A stretch of 43,500 bases of DNA, taken from contig CAJNDS010002768.1 in NCBI GenBank assembly GCA_905221605.1, forward strand, positions 417,501-461,000, read 5' to 3'. The translations under genes were made by a program, and so were the position numbers. The notes under the pieces were generated by a model, which had not been told where the DNA came from, ran no database searches, and worked only from the letters and a program-made list of their open reading frames with translations. This stretch comes from Symbiodinium natans (lineage: Eukaryota; Sar; Dinophyceae; Suessiales; Symbiodiniaceae). Positions 12,001 to 19,616 of the stretch are shown here, in pieces (positions within the stretch are counted from its first letter, which is position 1; the number at the start of each line of letters is the position of its first letter).

Positions 12001-14691
12001 TTAGGTCTTAGGGTCCAGTTTGGCGGGTTTCGCGTGTGTGGGTTTGGCGGTTTAGGGTGTCTAGGGCGACTTGTGCTGAAGCCATGGCATGATGAAGCCC
12101 TACACTCTTCAGAGCCTCCTCAACCCTAAACCCTCAACCCTCAACCCTCAACCTTCAACCCTAAACCCTAAACCCCGAACCCTAAACCCTAAACCCTAAG
12201 CCCTAACCCGGAAGCCCTAAACCCTAAACCCTAAACCCTAAACCCTAAACCCTAAACCCTAAACCCTAAACCCTAAACCCCAAACCCTAAACCCTAAACC
12301 CTAAACCCTAAACCCTAAACCCTAAACCCTAAACCCTAACCCACACAGCGCAGTCAAGATGCGACGACCTCGTCTGCACTGAGCTCCTCGGGACTTCCCC
12401 AGCAAGGATCTTGGGCTTTTGGGAGCAAAACCGGGCAATCTAAACCCTAAACCCTAAACCCTAAACCCTAAACCCTAAACCCTAAACCCTAAACCCTAAA
12501 CCCTAAACCCTGAACCCGGCCTGGGCCCACTTGCAGCTCTGCACCGTGAGGTTCACCGCCTCCTCCCTCAGGGCAGGGTCGGGATTCCTGGCAAGGAGGC
12601 GAAGCTCTGGTTTGGGGTTTAGGGTTTAGGGTTTAGGGTTTTAGGGTTTAGGGTTAGGGTTTGGGGTTCAGGGCTTGGGGCTTAGGGTGTTCAGGTTTAG
12701 GGTTTACGGCTTCGATCCGGATTTTAGAGTAGGGCTTAGGGCTTGGAGTATTCGGGTACACTGCGCGGGCGGGGGAGAGTTCGTCTGGAAGATGTCGACC
12801 CTAAACCAAAACCGATTGCTGACCCGGATCCATGGGCATGTCTTGCTTCGGACCCCGTCCGTACACAATATAGGGGTCGGCAGAACCCTGTTCTGAATAT
12901 TCAGGCCCCTATGGTACCCTAAACCCTAAACCCCTAAACCCCTAAACCCCTAAACCCCTAAACCCTAAACCCTAAACCCTAAACCCTAAACCCGAAGCCC
13001 GAAGCCCGAAACCCGAAAGCCTAGGCCAGGCGAGCAACTAGAGCTCGAAGGCACCAGAAACTAGCCATGGGGCCTGATAAAAGCCCTCCCCGTATAGGGC
13101 TTAGGGATTACGGGGGTTTCGGGTGTTTAGGGTTTAGGGTACGGGGTTTAGGGTTTAGGGGTAGCGTCCTGGCTCAAGAAGGCTAGGGACTTGGATGTGT
13201 TTGGCCGCCTGGCCTTGCAGTTCAGGGTTTAGGGCTGAGCCAAGTCATGCACCTCTGCTTGCATCACTGGTTGATGCACATGCCTAAGCCCCAAACCCTA
13301 CACCCAAAACCGTTGCAGTGAAAGCCTACAACGGAACCTAGATCCTAAACCCTAAACCCTAAACCCGACACCCGAAACCCTAAACCCTAAACCAAGAGAC
13401 GCAGCCGTCACCAGCATCAAGCCTTGAACCGACTTGAACCCTCAAACCTTCACTGCAGCCTACAGCTACACCAACCCGAACCCCGCCCGCAACGAAAACC
13501 CTGAAGAACCGCAAAAACCCAAAGCCCTAAAGGCTAACACTCTAACGACCCTAAAGGCCCCAAAGTCAAAAACACACCTGAACCCAAGAACCCTCAACAC
13601 CTACCCAAAGATCCTTAACCACTAAATGCCCTAAGAACCCGTCACAAAGGCCTTCAAAACCCTGAAAGCCCCCTAAACCCTAAACGCTATACCCTAAACC
13701 TAAACCCTTAACCCTAAACCCTAACCCTAAACCCTGAACCCTGAACCCTAAACCCTAAACCCTAAACCCTAAACCCTAAACCCTAAACCCTGAACAAACT
13801 TGCTGCCAACGGCGCGTGAAGCCGCCAAGTCTGAACTGTTCAGGATGGCGCAGGGCGATGCCCCCCACCTGATTGCCAGGCCAATTTAGGGTTTAGGGTT
13901 TATGGTTTATAGAGTTTTAGGGTTCTCAGAAATAATGGCGGGTTTTTTGGGCTTAGGGGTTTTAAGGGTTTAGGGCTCAGGGTGTATAAGGTTGAGGGGG
14001 TAAACCCTGAACCCTGAACCCGGAACAGGCTCTGGCTTGAAGGGGTTTAGGGCCCCGCCCAGACAGCGCACTTCTTGTTGAAGCCCGCCCCCCGGGACAA
14101 AAGTTGCGCGGAAACTCGAAAGCTTTCGGGGTTCCAAGGGTTTCTTCCTAGGATGGCCCTTACAACCCTCTGAAGAATCTTCATGCATATGATCCTCCTA
14201 AACCCTAAACCCTAAACCCTAAACCCTAAACCCTAAACCAAGGGAAAATAAACGACATCCTAAGGGCCTACCTAGCTTCTTCTTACGTGAAGGACGGTGT
14301 CAGCAGAGGAGCTCCCAGGTAGGCTACTTGATTTGGTTTAAGGTTTAGAGTTTAGCGTTTAGGGTGTAGGGTTAGGATTTAGGGTTTAGGGTGTATTGGG
14401 TTTAGGGTTTAGGGTTTCGAGTTTAGGGTCGGCTACTTGATTTGGTTTAAGGTTTAGAGTTTTGGGGTCGAAAGGGTCTTGGCATCTATGGTACCCTGAT
14501 CATGTCTTGGATTAGAGATCCCTCCAAAAGCCCAAATAGTTTTAGGGTGTAGCGTGCAGAACTTGCCCCACCAGTTCTGAAGGCTCTGGTCTCGGAGACA
14601 GGCGGATCTTCGGCTGCGCATCAGAAACTTTGCTGTTGGTACGCTTTCAGCTTGTCGAGACTCTCGTCGACCGAGACCTCAAGCCCCTTGA
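2926..14691 (-). CDS. Xylose-isomerase-like TIM-barrel sugar isomerase/epimerase, 18 exons
   Basis: A split gene read on the minus strand. Exons 2-18 total 819 nt, that is 272 codons plus a TAG stop, with matching phase at every junction. The order of motifs fits the AP-endonuclease-2/xylose-isomerase-like TIM-barrel family: NPDPALREEAV, WPQTDGYDY, KLSIEFKP, RPNLGVTL, DLGHLLMAGENPA, KLFGIHLNDGHSRLGAE, DGLMFGSVH, KIGYKGSIYFDTFP and NEDPVREAEHNIRKFK. Such enzymes interconvert free or phosphorylated sugars using a divalent metal. Likely ligands here are Glu of SIEF, Asp/His of DLGH, Asp of LND and Asp of YFDTF (inferred by family analogy). Exon 1 is tentative and the initiator ATG was not found, so the N-terminus is incomplete. 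Seventeen introns, mostly with GC donors, are packed with telomere-type repeats. Substrate unknown. Family call is firm; exact enzyme is not. Confidence 0.85.
3028..3489 (-). other. Isomerase intron 17
   Basis: GT-AG. Holds a long TTTAGGG array (plus strand) at 3061-3249 and unique sequence at 3250-3489. Confidence 0.7.
3061..3249 (+). repeat. TTTAGGG array, about 189 bp
   Basis: Near-perfect heptamers in the orientation opposite to the array 130 bp to its left. Confidence 0.97.
3490..3502 (-). CDS. Isomerase microexon 17 (13 nt)
   Basis: Acceptor CACAG|G, donor GT. Completes Lys and adds AYET. Its size makes it the least certain internal exon, but phase and sense fit both neighbours. Confidence 0.65.
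3503..3750 (-). other. Isomerase intron 16
   Basis: GC-AG. Holds a CCCTAAA array at 3593-3734 that ends next to exon 16. Confidence 0.75.
3751..3791 (-). CDS. Isomerase exon 16
   Basis: Acceptor CTCCAG|GAC, donor GC. Encodes DPVREAEHNIRKF plus two bases of Lys, directly continuing FPHNE of exon 15. Confidence 0.92.
3792..4638 (-). other. Isomerase intron 15
   Basis: GA-AG. Alternating arrays: TTTAGGG at 3835-3894 and 4589-4617; CCCTAAA at 3954-4057, 4193-4255 and 4373-4486. One arm of the 22-bp inverted repeat is at 4487-4508. Confidence 0.8.
4487..4770. repeat. 22-bp inverted repeat bracketing isomerase exon 15
   Basis: 4487-4508 (GCCATGCTGGGCTTCGTTC...) is the exact reverse complement of 4749-4770. 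Outside each arm is a telomere array, pointing outward. The exon 4639-4710 lies inside. Confidence 0.9.
4639..4710 (-). CDS. Isomerase exon 15
   Basis: Acceptor GCTTAG|GAA, donor GA. Encodes ETVFWLQKIGYKGSIYFDTF followed by PHNE. It contains the last barrel strand and a probable metal-binding Asp. Inverted 22-bp copies (4487-4508, 4749-4770) bracket it. Confidence 0.92.
4711..5594 (-). other. Isomerase intron 14
   Basis: GC-AG. TTTAGGG array 4773-4842, inverted-repeat arm 4749-4770, a 120-bp diverged direct repeat (4981-5097 and 5261-5380) and a poly-G run at 5208-5222. Confidence 0.8.
4981..5380. repeat. Diverged 120-bp direct repeat
   Basis: 4981-5097 and 5261-5380 align along their length at roughly three-quarters identity by eye. 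A minus-strand open frame (4928-5350) reads SGRHQLxIQxSS in both copies, but it lies inside isomerase intron 14 and resembles no family I know. Confidence 0.75.
5595..5636 (-). CDS. Isomerase exon 14
   Basis: Acceptor GAAAG|GAT, donor GC. Encodes DGLMFGSVHETAAL. The DG/DLxxGSVH motif is conserved in the family. Confidence 0.88.
5637..6810 (-). other. Isomerase intron 13
   Basis: GC-AG. TTTAGGG array 5657-5766, CCCTAAA arrays 5868-5948, 6077-6148 and 6704-6783, and a TTTTAGGG variant array 6280-6496. Confidence 0.8.
6280..6496 (+). repeat. TTTTAGGG variant array
   Basis: Most units are octamers with four T, flanked by ordinary TTTAGGG at both ends. A local variant has been amplified. Confidence 0.95.
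6811..6841 (-). CDS. Isomerase exon 13 (31 nt)
   Basis: Acceptor CCCAG|G, donor GC. Encodes NDGHSRLGAE, continuing FGIHL of exon 12 into the HLND motif of the barrel. Confidence 0.88.
6842..7670 (-). other. Isomerase intron 12
   Basis: GC-AG. TTTAGGG array 7148-7240, CCCTAAA arrays 7318-7387 and 7553-7648; inverted-repeat arm 7241-7258. Confidence 0.8.
7241..7726. repeat. 18-bp inverted repeat bracketing isomerase exon 12
   Basis: CACCTGAAGACCAGCATG at 7241-7258 and its exact reverse complement at 7709-7726, each directly touching a telomere array. Exon 7671-7701 lies inside. Confidence 0.9.
7671..7701 (-). CDS. Isomerase exon 12 (31 nt)
   Basis: Acceptor GGAGAG|GG, donor GC. Encodes (G)AAGKLFGIH plus two bases of Leu. 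It lies between two inverted copies of an 18-bp intronic sequence (7241-7258 and 7709-7726). Confidence 0.85.
7702..8691 (-). other. Isomerase intron 11
   Basis: GC-AG. CCCTAAA 7727-7793, 8291-8376 (a CCCTAGAA variant) and 8551-8642; TTTAGGG 7984-8046 and 8151-8200. Also holds the copy at 8048-8160 of a segment found again at 34818-34925. Confidence 0.8.
8692..8749 (-). CDS. Isomerase exon 11
   Basis: Acceptor CTCGAG|GAT, donor GC. Encodes DLGHLLMAGENPAQSVAMA. The Asp and His of DLGH are the family's metal or catalytic residues. Confidence 0.92.
8750..9447 (-). other. Isomerase intron 10
   Basis: GT-AG. CCCTAAA 8764-8817 and 8883-8975, TTTGGGG variant 9336-9408, and 350 bp of unique sequence between them. 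Confidence 0.8.
9448..9490 (-). CDS. Isomerase exon 10
   Basis: Acceptor CCCTAG|G, donor GT. Encodes FVAQVDRPNLGVTL, the strand leading into the DLGH metal site of exon 11. Confidence 0.9.
9491..10330 (-). other. Isomerase intron 9
   Basis: GC-AG. TTTAGGG 9508-9568, 9603-9642, 9932-9993 and 10268-10318; CCCTAAA 9732-9805 and 10135-10171. Confidence 0.8.
10331..10383 (-). CDS. Isomerase exon 9
   Basis: Acceptor CCGAG|GAC, donor CT|GC. Encodes DEISRFAAVPSTGAALL plus two bases of a Leu codon completed in exon 10. Confidence 0.85.
10384..10695 (-). other. Isomerase intron 8
   Basis: GC-AG. TTTAGGG 10435-10508 and CCCTAAA 10623-10683. Confidence 0.8.
10696..10757 (-). CDS. Isomerase exon 8
   Basis: Acceptor TCTCAG|GA, donor GC. 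Encodes (R)AALDHPYCRPLKLSIEFKPT. The SIEFKP strand carries a probable metal-binding Glu. Confidence 0.85.
10758..11679 (-). other. Isomerase intron 7
   Basis: GC-AG. TTTAGGG 10780-10866 and 11353-11424; CCCTAAA 11095-11174 and 11592-11657. Pyrimidine tracts (CTC/CCT runs) at 11266-11330 and 11426-11477, and a GGGCCC-type foldback at 10966-11092. Confidence 0.8.
11680..11761 (-). CDS. Isomerase exon 7
   Basis: Acceptor GTTGAG|GTG, donor TTTC|GC. Encodes VWPQTDGYDYAFQVDYPALW followed by SRSIASF. The WP.xDGYDYxFQxDY signature is typical of this isomerase family. Confidence 0.9.
11762..12362 (-). other. Isomerase intron 6
   Basis: GC-AG. TTTAGGG 11778-11862 and 11936-12006, then a long CCCTAAA array 12121-12342. 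Confidence 0.8.
12121..12342 (-). repeat. CCCTAAA array, about 220 bp
   Basis: Long array in isomerase intron 6; early units vary (CCCTCAA, CCCGAAG), later ones are uniform. Confidence 0.95.
12363..12378 (-). CDS. Isomerase microexon 6 (16 nt)
   Basis: Acceptor CTCAG|T, donor GC. Encodes (G)ADEVV. It joins KWAQA of exon 5 to VWPQTDGYDY of exon 7 in frame. Confidence 0.75.
12379..12515 (-). other. Isomerase intron 5
   Basis: GT-AG, only 137 nt, more than half of it a CCCTAAA array (12440-12515). The donor lies at the array's edge. Confidence 0.8.
12516..12587 (-). CDS. Isomerase exon 5
   Basis: Acceptor GCCAG|G, donor GG|GT. Encodes NPDPALREEAVNLTVQSC followed by KWAQA. This is the helix before the strand that carries the WP.TDGYDY motif. 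Confidence 0.85.
12588..12764 (-). other. Isomerase intron 4
   Basis: GC-AG. Mostly a degenerate TTTAGGG tract (12608-12706). Confidence 0.75.
12765..12800 (-). CDS. Isomerase exon 4
   Basis: Encodes VDIFQTNSPPP. Its acceptor is a telomere-type TTTAG|GG motif. Donor GC; the split Ala codon leads into NPDPALREEAV of exon 5. Confidence 0.75.
12801..13400 (-). other. Isomerase intron 3
   Basis: GT-AG. CCCTAAA arrays 12915-13010 (with CCCCTAAA units) and 13345-13393; degenerate TTTAGGG 13118-13160. Confidence 0.7.
13401..13422 (-). CDS. Isomerase exon 3 (22 nt)
   Basis: Acceptor TTCAAG|GC, donor GT. Encodes (G)LMLVTA plus two bases. These join the first base of exon 4 to give Ala, continuing as LMLVTAAVDIF. 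Confidence 0.65.
13423..13825 (-). other. Isomerase intron 2
   Basis: GC-AG. A diffuse CCCTAAA-like tract 13434-13670 grades into a clean array at 13672-13795. Confidence 0.65.
13826..13868 (-). CDS. Isomerase exon 2
   Basis: Acceptor ATCAG|GTG, donor GC after one base of a split codon. Encodes VGGIALRHPEQFRL. The one leftover G joins the GC of exon 3 to make Gly. Confidence 0.6.
13869..14644 (-). other. Isomerase intron 1 (tentative)
   Basis: GC-AG if exon 1 is right. CCCTAAA 14198-14239, TTTAGGG 14336-14426, and a 32-bp direct repeat at 14322-14353 and 14431-14462. Confidence 0.45.
14645..14691 (-). CDS. Isomerase exon 1 (tentative)
   Basis: Acceptor TTTTTTTAG|TC and donor GC. Encodes KGLEVSVDESLDKLK, which resembles the first helix of this family. 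Ends at phase 0, as exon 2 needs. No start codon; an upstream exon is probable. Weakest call in the gene. Confidence 0.4.
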
Positions 14692-14722
14692 CTAAAAAAA
14701 GGAGGCCCCCGAAACCCAAAAC

Positions 14723-15022
14723 TCCAAACTCCAAACCTCAAACCCCAAACCCCAAACCCTATAAACCCCATAAACCCTAAACCCCATAAACCCCACAAAT
14801 CCTATAAACCCTAAACCCTATAAACCCTACAAACCCTAAACCCAAAAAACCCTAAACCCCAATTCCTAAACCCTAAACCCTATAAACCCTAAACCCCCTA
14901 ACCCTTAACCCTAAACCCTATAAACCCTAAACCCTAATTCCTAAACCCTATAAACCCTAAACCCATAAACCCTTAACCCTAAACCCTAAACCCCCTAACC
15001 CTAAACCCTTAACCCTAAACCC
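14723..15022 (-). repeat. CCCTATAAA/CCCTAAA mixed array
   Basis: Nonamer CCCTATAAA and CCCCATAAA units alternate with heptamers over 300 bp. Confidence 0.9.
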
Positions 15023-15121
15023 GAAACACTGTGAGCCGCCGACTGTGAGGTTGGCTTCTGCCAGCGCTGCTCGAACTGACGAGGCGCTCAGGCCCTGGGA
15101 CGGGGATGGACCTTATAGGGG

Positions 15122-15275
15122 CTTAGGGTTCGGGGTTTGGGGTTTAGGGTTTAGGGTTTAGGGTTTGGGGTTTAGGGTTTGGGGTATAGGGTTTAGGGTT
15201 TAGGGTTTGGGGTTTAGGGTTTAGGGTTTGGGGGTTTAGGGTTTCGCGGGTTTGGGGTTTGGGAGTTTAGGGCTT
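15122..15275 (+). repeat. TTTAGGG/TTTGGGG mixed array
   Basis: Head-to-head with the preceding array across 100 bp of unique sequence. Confidence 0.9.
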
Positions 15276-15289
15276 TAGGCGCCTGTTTG

Positions 15290-16074
15290 TCTTGACGTAT
15301 GCGCTTACTCTTTTTTTTCGTGCATTTGATTCTGGCTGTATTACTGTGTTGTTGTTTCCTGATGTCGTCTTTGTTTGCTGCCTTCGTGCCTTTCTCAACA
15401 TATCTATGTCTTTCTTGGCAGTTTGGGAGGGGGTTTGGGCTTCCTGTCATGGATTGGGGCATTCGGGTGTTTAAGCGTGCAGGATGTCGAGGGTGAAGGC
15501 CATTTTGGTGAAAGGTGTATCTAACATTTCAAGACACCACTTCCCTGCTTTGCACTTTAATTACTACCCATCCCTAAATCCAAATCCCTGTAATCCCTCA
15601 AGCCCAAAAGCCCTCAAATCCAAGATCCTATAAACTCCTGCATCCCAAAACCCTGACACCCTACGCCGCAGACCCGGCCAAGGGAAGGCCGCAACGCGAA
15701 GGGCTCGCCAAACGAGGTGACGCAACTGTTTGGTGACTCGTTTGGAAGCCCTGAAAGCTCGGCGAAAAATTTTGCTGGCCGCCTGGGAGACCCGAAACAA
15801 CACAGGTAGGAGAGGGCTTCCCTGAACGACATGACATGAGTCTTTGTGCTAACTTTTGCGAAATGACTTGAGATGTCGACTAGCCCTGTGCAAGCCTCTG
15901 AAGGCATGCGGTTCGCCGAGCAAAGTGACGCTTAAGCCCCTCGACCTCAATGGCAAAGGCCGATCAGGCCGCTTTCCCACCTCCCACAGCTCAGAATTCG
16001 GTAGAACCCACGATGCGATGTTTCGAGGTGAGAAGCACCAGACGGCATTCAATCAGCAATTGAATTAAGGCACA
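15290..16074. other. Array-free interval between the genes
   Basis: No telomere-type repeats. Overlapping open frames of 60-97 codons occur on both strands with no recognisable motif. It may hold the isomerase 5' end or another gene's exons. Confidence 0.4.
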
Positions 16075-16092
16075 GGGTTTAGGGTTTAGGGT

Positions 16093-16811
16093 CACAAACT
16101 CTGAAAGGAAAAGGTTGGGATGGCTTGCCACTCGAGACATCTTGGGGTGGGGTGCTCTGGAAGTAGCTAGTACAATGCACTCGACATATCTGTGTGGACA
16201 AGCCTTGTCAACCTCTACGCCACTCTACGGCAAAACCCTAAACCCTAAAAATCCCTAAGCCCTGCACACCAACCCTGACCCAAAACCCCAACCCTATCAA
16301 CCCAAAGCCATTACGAAACCCTTGCGCGCCTCAAGATGCTGTGGGAAGTTGAAGTAGACCAGGTCCAACCCTCCCAAGGCCAGGCTAGTGTTCAGGAGTG
16401 TTTTGGGTTAGGGCTTAGGGTTGAAGACTTAGGGTTTAGGGGAGCTTTCGGTACTTGTGAAGGAATTTTGGGGAAGGTTTAGGGTTAAGGGGTCAGGGCT
16501 TTCAAGGTTTGGGTCCTGATAAGCAACGGGCCTGGCGGTAAAGTAGTTATATTATAGAAGCATTAGACCCTTTTTAGTCCCGAAATCCCCTAGAGCTCGC
16601 TGAGCCCCAAAACCGAAGCCCGCAACCCCAAACACCCCAAATCCCTCGCCCCAAACGCCGAAGCCCTTCACCCTGGAACCTCTGGGCCCTAGGTCCTAAA
16701 CACTCTGAAACAATAAAGACCCCTGGAAATAAGGACCGTTTTCGGGTTTCGGTTATTATGATTATTATTTTTTTATTTTTTTTTTTTTTGGGGGGGGGGC
16801 TTCAGGAATAT
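16093..16811. other. Unassigned sequence left of the inverted-end element
   Basis: Sparse degenerate repeats. A minus-strand piece near 16325-16385 reads GGLDLVYFNFPQHLE with an AG before it, but no family is certain. It ends in a T-run/G-run composite at 16766-16799. Confidence 0.35.
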
Positions 16812-16831
16812 TACCGGCGAACAACGAAAAA
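16812..16831 (+). repeat. Left inverted end of 2.8-kb element
   Basis: TACCGGCGAACAACGAAAAA; matches the reverse complement of 19597-19616 exactly. Confidence 0.9.
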
Positions 16832-16917
16832 GTCATCATGACAACGAAAGACAAGATGTGACCTATGGATGTTCGCCGGTTCCCGTTCGATGTCCGCCAG
16901 TTGGTTTTCGATGCCGC

Positions 16918-17060
16918 CGACGGGACGGGACGGGACGGGACGGGACGGGCCGGGCCGGGCCGGGCCGGGCCGGGGCGGGGCGGGCCGGGGCGGGGCGGGG
17001 CGGGGCCGGGCCGGGCCGGGCCGGGACGGGACGGGACGGGACGGGACGGGCGGGAGTTTG
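16918..17060. repeat. Pentanucleotide CGGGA/CGGGC/CGGGG satellite
   Basis: Arranged symmetrically: CGGGA units outside, CGGGC inside, CGGGG in the middle. Every frame is open, giving spurious Arg/Gly/Pro proteins. Confidence 0.97.
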
Positions 17061-17125
17061 GGGACGGACGGGACGGGAGCTCGGCAATAACATATAGGCC
17101 CCTCGCTCCCGCCACGGTATAGAGA

Positions 17126-18650
17126 GGTTTAGTTTAGTCCGTACTGAAGAGGCCGTTAGGAAGTTCAGGCCTTGACGTTAACGACTTGCTTGATCCCAGG
17201 TAGCCCTCATCTCTAAGGAAACCTCGAGCAAAAAAACACCATCCCAACAGCATTCTTTGACAAAGTCCCATGTAGACGATGACATGGGGTGGTATTTTTT
17301 TGATGGGGGGGGGAGGGGTTGTGTTGTGCGGGTGGGGGTGGTGGGGGAGGGTCAGGCAGTTCTGGGGAGGGTCAGGCAGTTCTGTGTATTTCCATAGGAC
17401 AAAAAACTACATCTTGTCAATATTTCCGTAGGAAAACACTTATTTTCGCTATCTTCACATAGAAAACCATGATTTTCTCTACATTTACAAAAGCCTATTT
17501 GGTGTGTATTTACATAGAACAACAGACCTCCATTTTCTCTATATGTCCATAGCAAGACTTTTATTTTGTCTATATGTAAAAGACATTCATATGATTTGAA
17601 GCAAGCTTGCACGGCTTGAAAAAAGCGGGGGTTGGGAGCGGGGCTGCGCGACCCTCAACCCTAAACCCTAAACCAGGGAGTGTAGGGGCCGTCTTTGGTG
17701 TATCCAAGGGGCTTTGGGGGTAGCGTCGAGGGTTTTAGAGTTGAGGGTTTTAGGCTCTGGGGTTGAGGGTTCGAGTTTGGGGGGTTAGGGTCTCTCGAGT
17801 TGAGGTTTACAGCCGATTCTGTTCAATTTCGGTTCTAACTCCCTGTCATTTCGGTTCTAACATCGGCCCCCAGCCCCCTTGTCAGGGTTGCAGCCAGAAC
17901 TCTTCAGTTTCGCAAAATTGCAGCCGAATCTTTCCAGTTTCGGTTTTAACAAAGGCCCCCTCGCCCAGCCCCCCCCCCGCCCCCCCCGCCCCTCAAGCAT
18001 CTTGTCTGGTCTAACATAGCCCCGTCACCCGTCCCTGCCAGGTCACAGCCGAATGTTTTCAGTTTCAGTTCTGGCATAGGCTACAGCCGAATCTCTCCAG
18101 TTTCGGTTGAACATAGGCCACCCCCTCAGCCCCTCCCCCCCTGGCAAGGTAGAAAGGCTTAGTCCGTACTGAAGAGGCTGTTAAGAAGTTCACTTGCTTG
18201 ACCCCAGGTAACCCTCATCTCTAAGAAACCTCGAGTCCAACAAACACTAAAGAAACACCATCCCAACAGCATTCTTTGACAACGTCCCATGTAGACGATG
18301 ACATGGGGTGGTCGTTGTTGTTTCTTTTTTTTTTTTTTTTTGGGGGGGGGGGAGGGGTTGTGTTGTGTGGGCGGGGGTGGTGGGGGGGCAGGCGGTTCTC
18401 TATATTTTCATAGGAAAACCGTCAATATTTCCGTCGGAAACATGTTTCCGTAGAAAACCATGATTTTCTCTACATTTACAAAGGGAACGCTCTATTGGTG
18501 TGCATTTACATAGGACAACAAACCTCCATTTAAAATTCTCTATATGTCCATAGCAAAACTTGCATTTTGTCTATAGGAAGAAAAGATTCACATGATTTGA
18601 AGCAAGCCTGCACAGCTCAAAAAAGGGGGGGGGGGGCTGGGGGGGGGGCC
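17126..18650 (+). repeat. Duplicated 0.5-kb module A
   Basis: 17126-17640 and about 18151-18650 align throughout, including TAGTCCGTACTGAAGAGGC, a T-run/G-run, and a series of about six 35-40-bp degenerate units built on TATTTCCATAGGAAAAC. Copy 2 has small deletions. Confidence 0.88.
17811..18125 (+). repeat. Degenerate repeats of ACAGCCGAATCTTTCCAGTT
   Basis: Five or six copies of a motif of about 35 bp ending TTTCGGTTCTAACATAGGCC, spaced irregularly between the two A modules. Confidence 0.75.
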
Positions 18651-19350
18651 AAAAAAAGACTCATTATTCTTTGAAGGCAAGCTTGCACGGCTTAAAACAA
18701 GCTGGGCGCCGGCGGGGGGGGGGCACAGCCCGCCCCCCGCCCCCCCCATTTGCAAACACAATGATCACACGATGGGTTGGAAAAAGACTCATATGAATAT
18801 GCTTTGAAGCAAGCTTGCACGGCCCCCATTTGCAAACACAATCATCGCATGATGGCTTAAAAAAAAAGAGTTCATCTGATTTGAGGCAGGAGGGTTTGGG
18901 GGGGGCGCAGCCCCCTCCCCCCTCCCACCCCCATTTGCAAACACAATGATCGCACGATGGGCTGAACAAGACGACTCATATGCTTTGAGGCAAGCTTGCA
19001 CGGCTTAAAGAAGCGGGGGGGTTGGGGGGGGCGCAGCCCCCCCCATTTGCAAACACAATGATCGCATGATGGGTTGGAAAAAACTCATACGATTTGAAGC
19101 AAGCTTGCAGAGCTTAAAAAAGTGGAGGGTTGGGGCGGGCGCAGCCCCCCCCCCCCATTTGCAAACACAATGATCGCGTGATGGGTCAAAAAAGCTTCAT
19201 ATGCTTTGGAGCAAGCTTGCATGGCTTAAAAGGTGGTGGGGGTTGGGGGGGTTGGGGGGGGGGAGGGGGTGCAGCGCCCCCCATTTGCAAACACCATGAT
19301 CGCATGATGGGTAAACAAAAATCATCTGATTTGAAGCAAGCTTGCACGGC
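18590..19350 (+). repeat. 110-bp satellite with GCAAGCTTGC palindrome
   Basis: Seven full copies, with GCAAGCTTGC-type cores at 18601, 18677, 18809, 18990, 19099, 19211 and 19336. Each unit also has a G-run facing a C-run across GCGCAG (a strong hairpin) and CATTTGCAAACACAATGATCG. A further partial copy ends module A1 at 17601. Confidence 0.9.
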
Positions 19351-19596
19351 TTTTCAAAAGTATCGATGGTGGTCTTCCTGCAAGGTTACAGAGTTTGAGA
19401 TGCTTGGCCAAAAGGTTTTTCGATGCTCGGCGGAGGGTTTTTCGATGCTGGGCGGCAGGTGTTCGATGCTCGGCAGAAGGGTTTTTCGTTGCTCGCCGGA
19501 AGGGGATGGTTGCCGCCGGACCTGGATCGATGCTGGCGGGCCGTTTACGTTGTTATCTTGCGTTGTTATGAGACATCTTTCGTTGTCCGCCGGTAG

Positions 19597-19616
19597 TTTT
19601 TCGTTGTTCGCCGGTA
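19597..19616 (-). repeat. Right inverted end of 2.8-kb element
   Basis: Exact reverse complement of the left end. A second related motif (CCGGCGGACAACGAAAGA on the minus strand) lies just inside, and a shorter relative also lies inside the left end. Confidence 0.9.

Larger units (their letters stand above)
16812..19616. mobile_element. 2.8-kb element with inverted ends, non-autonomous
   Basis: Ends are CCGGCGAACAACGAAAAA, inverted and preceded by TA on both sides (16812-16831 and 19597-19616). TA flanks fit a Tc1/mariner-like target duplication, but no transposase is present. Inside, in order: a CGGGA/CGGGC satellite, module A copy 1, pieces built on ACAGCCGAATCT, module A copy 2, a 110-bp satellite, and repeats of TTTTTCGATGCTCGGCGG near the right end. 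Non-autonomous DNA transposon or foldback element. Confidence 0.7.

Noticed and set aside
13822-14695. A plus-strand gene: pieces 13822-13854, 14243-14318 and 14560-14695 join in phase and end in TAA (SETLLLVRFQLVETLVDRDL)
   Set aside because: No family is recognisable, and the same stretches hold minus-strand isomerase exons 1 and 2, which homology supports. It shows how easily open, splice-flanked pieces arise here by chance.
16765-17122. Six overlapping open frames of 73-116 codons, Arg/Gly/Pro-rich
   Set aside because: They are translations of the CGGGN satellite, open in all frames.
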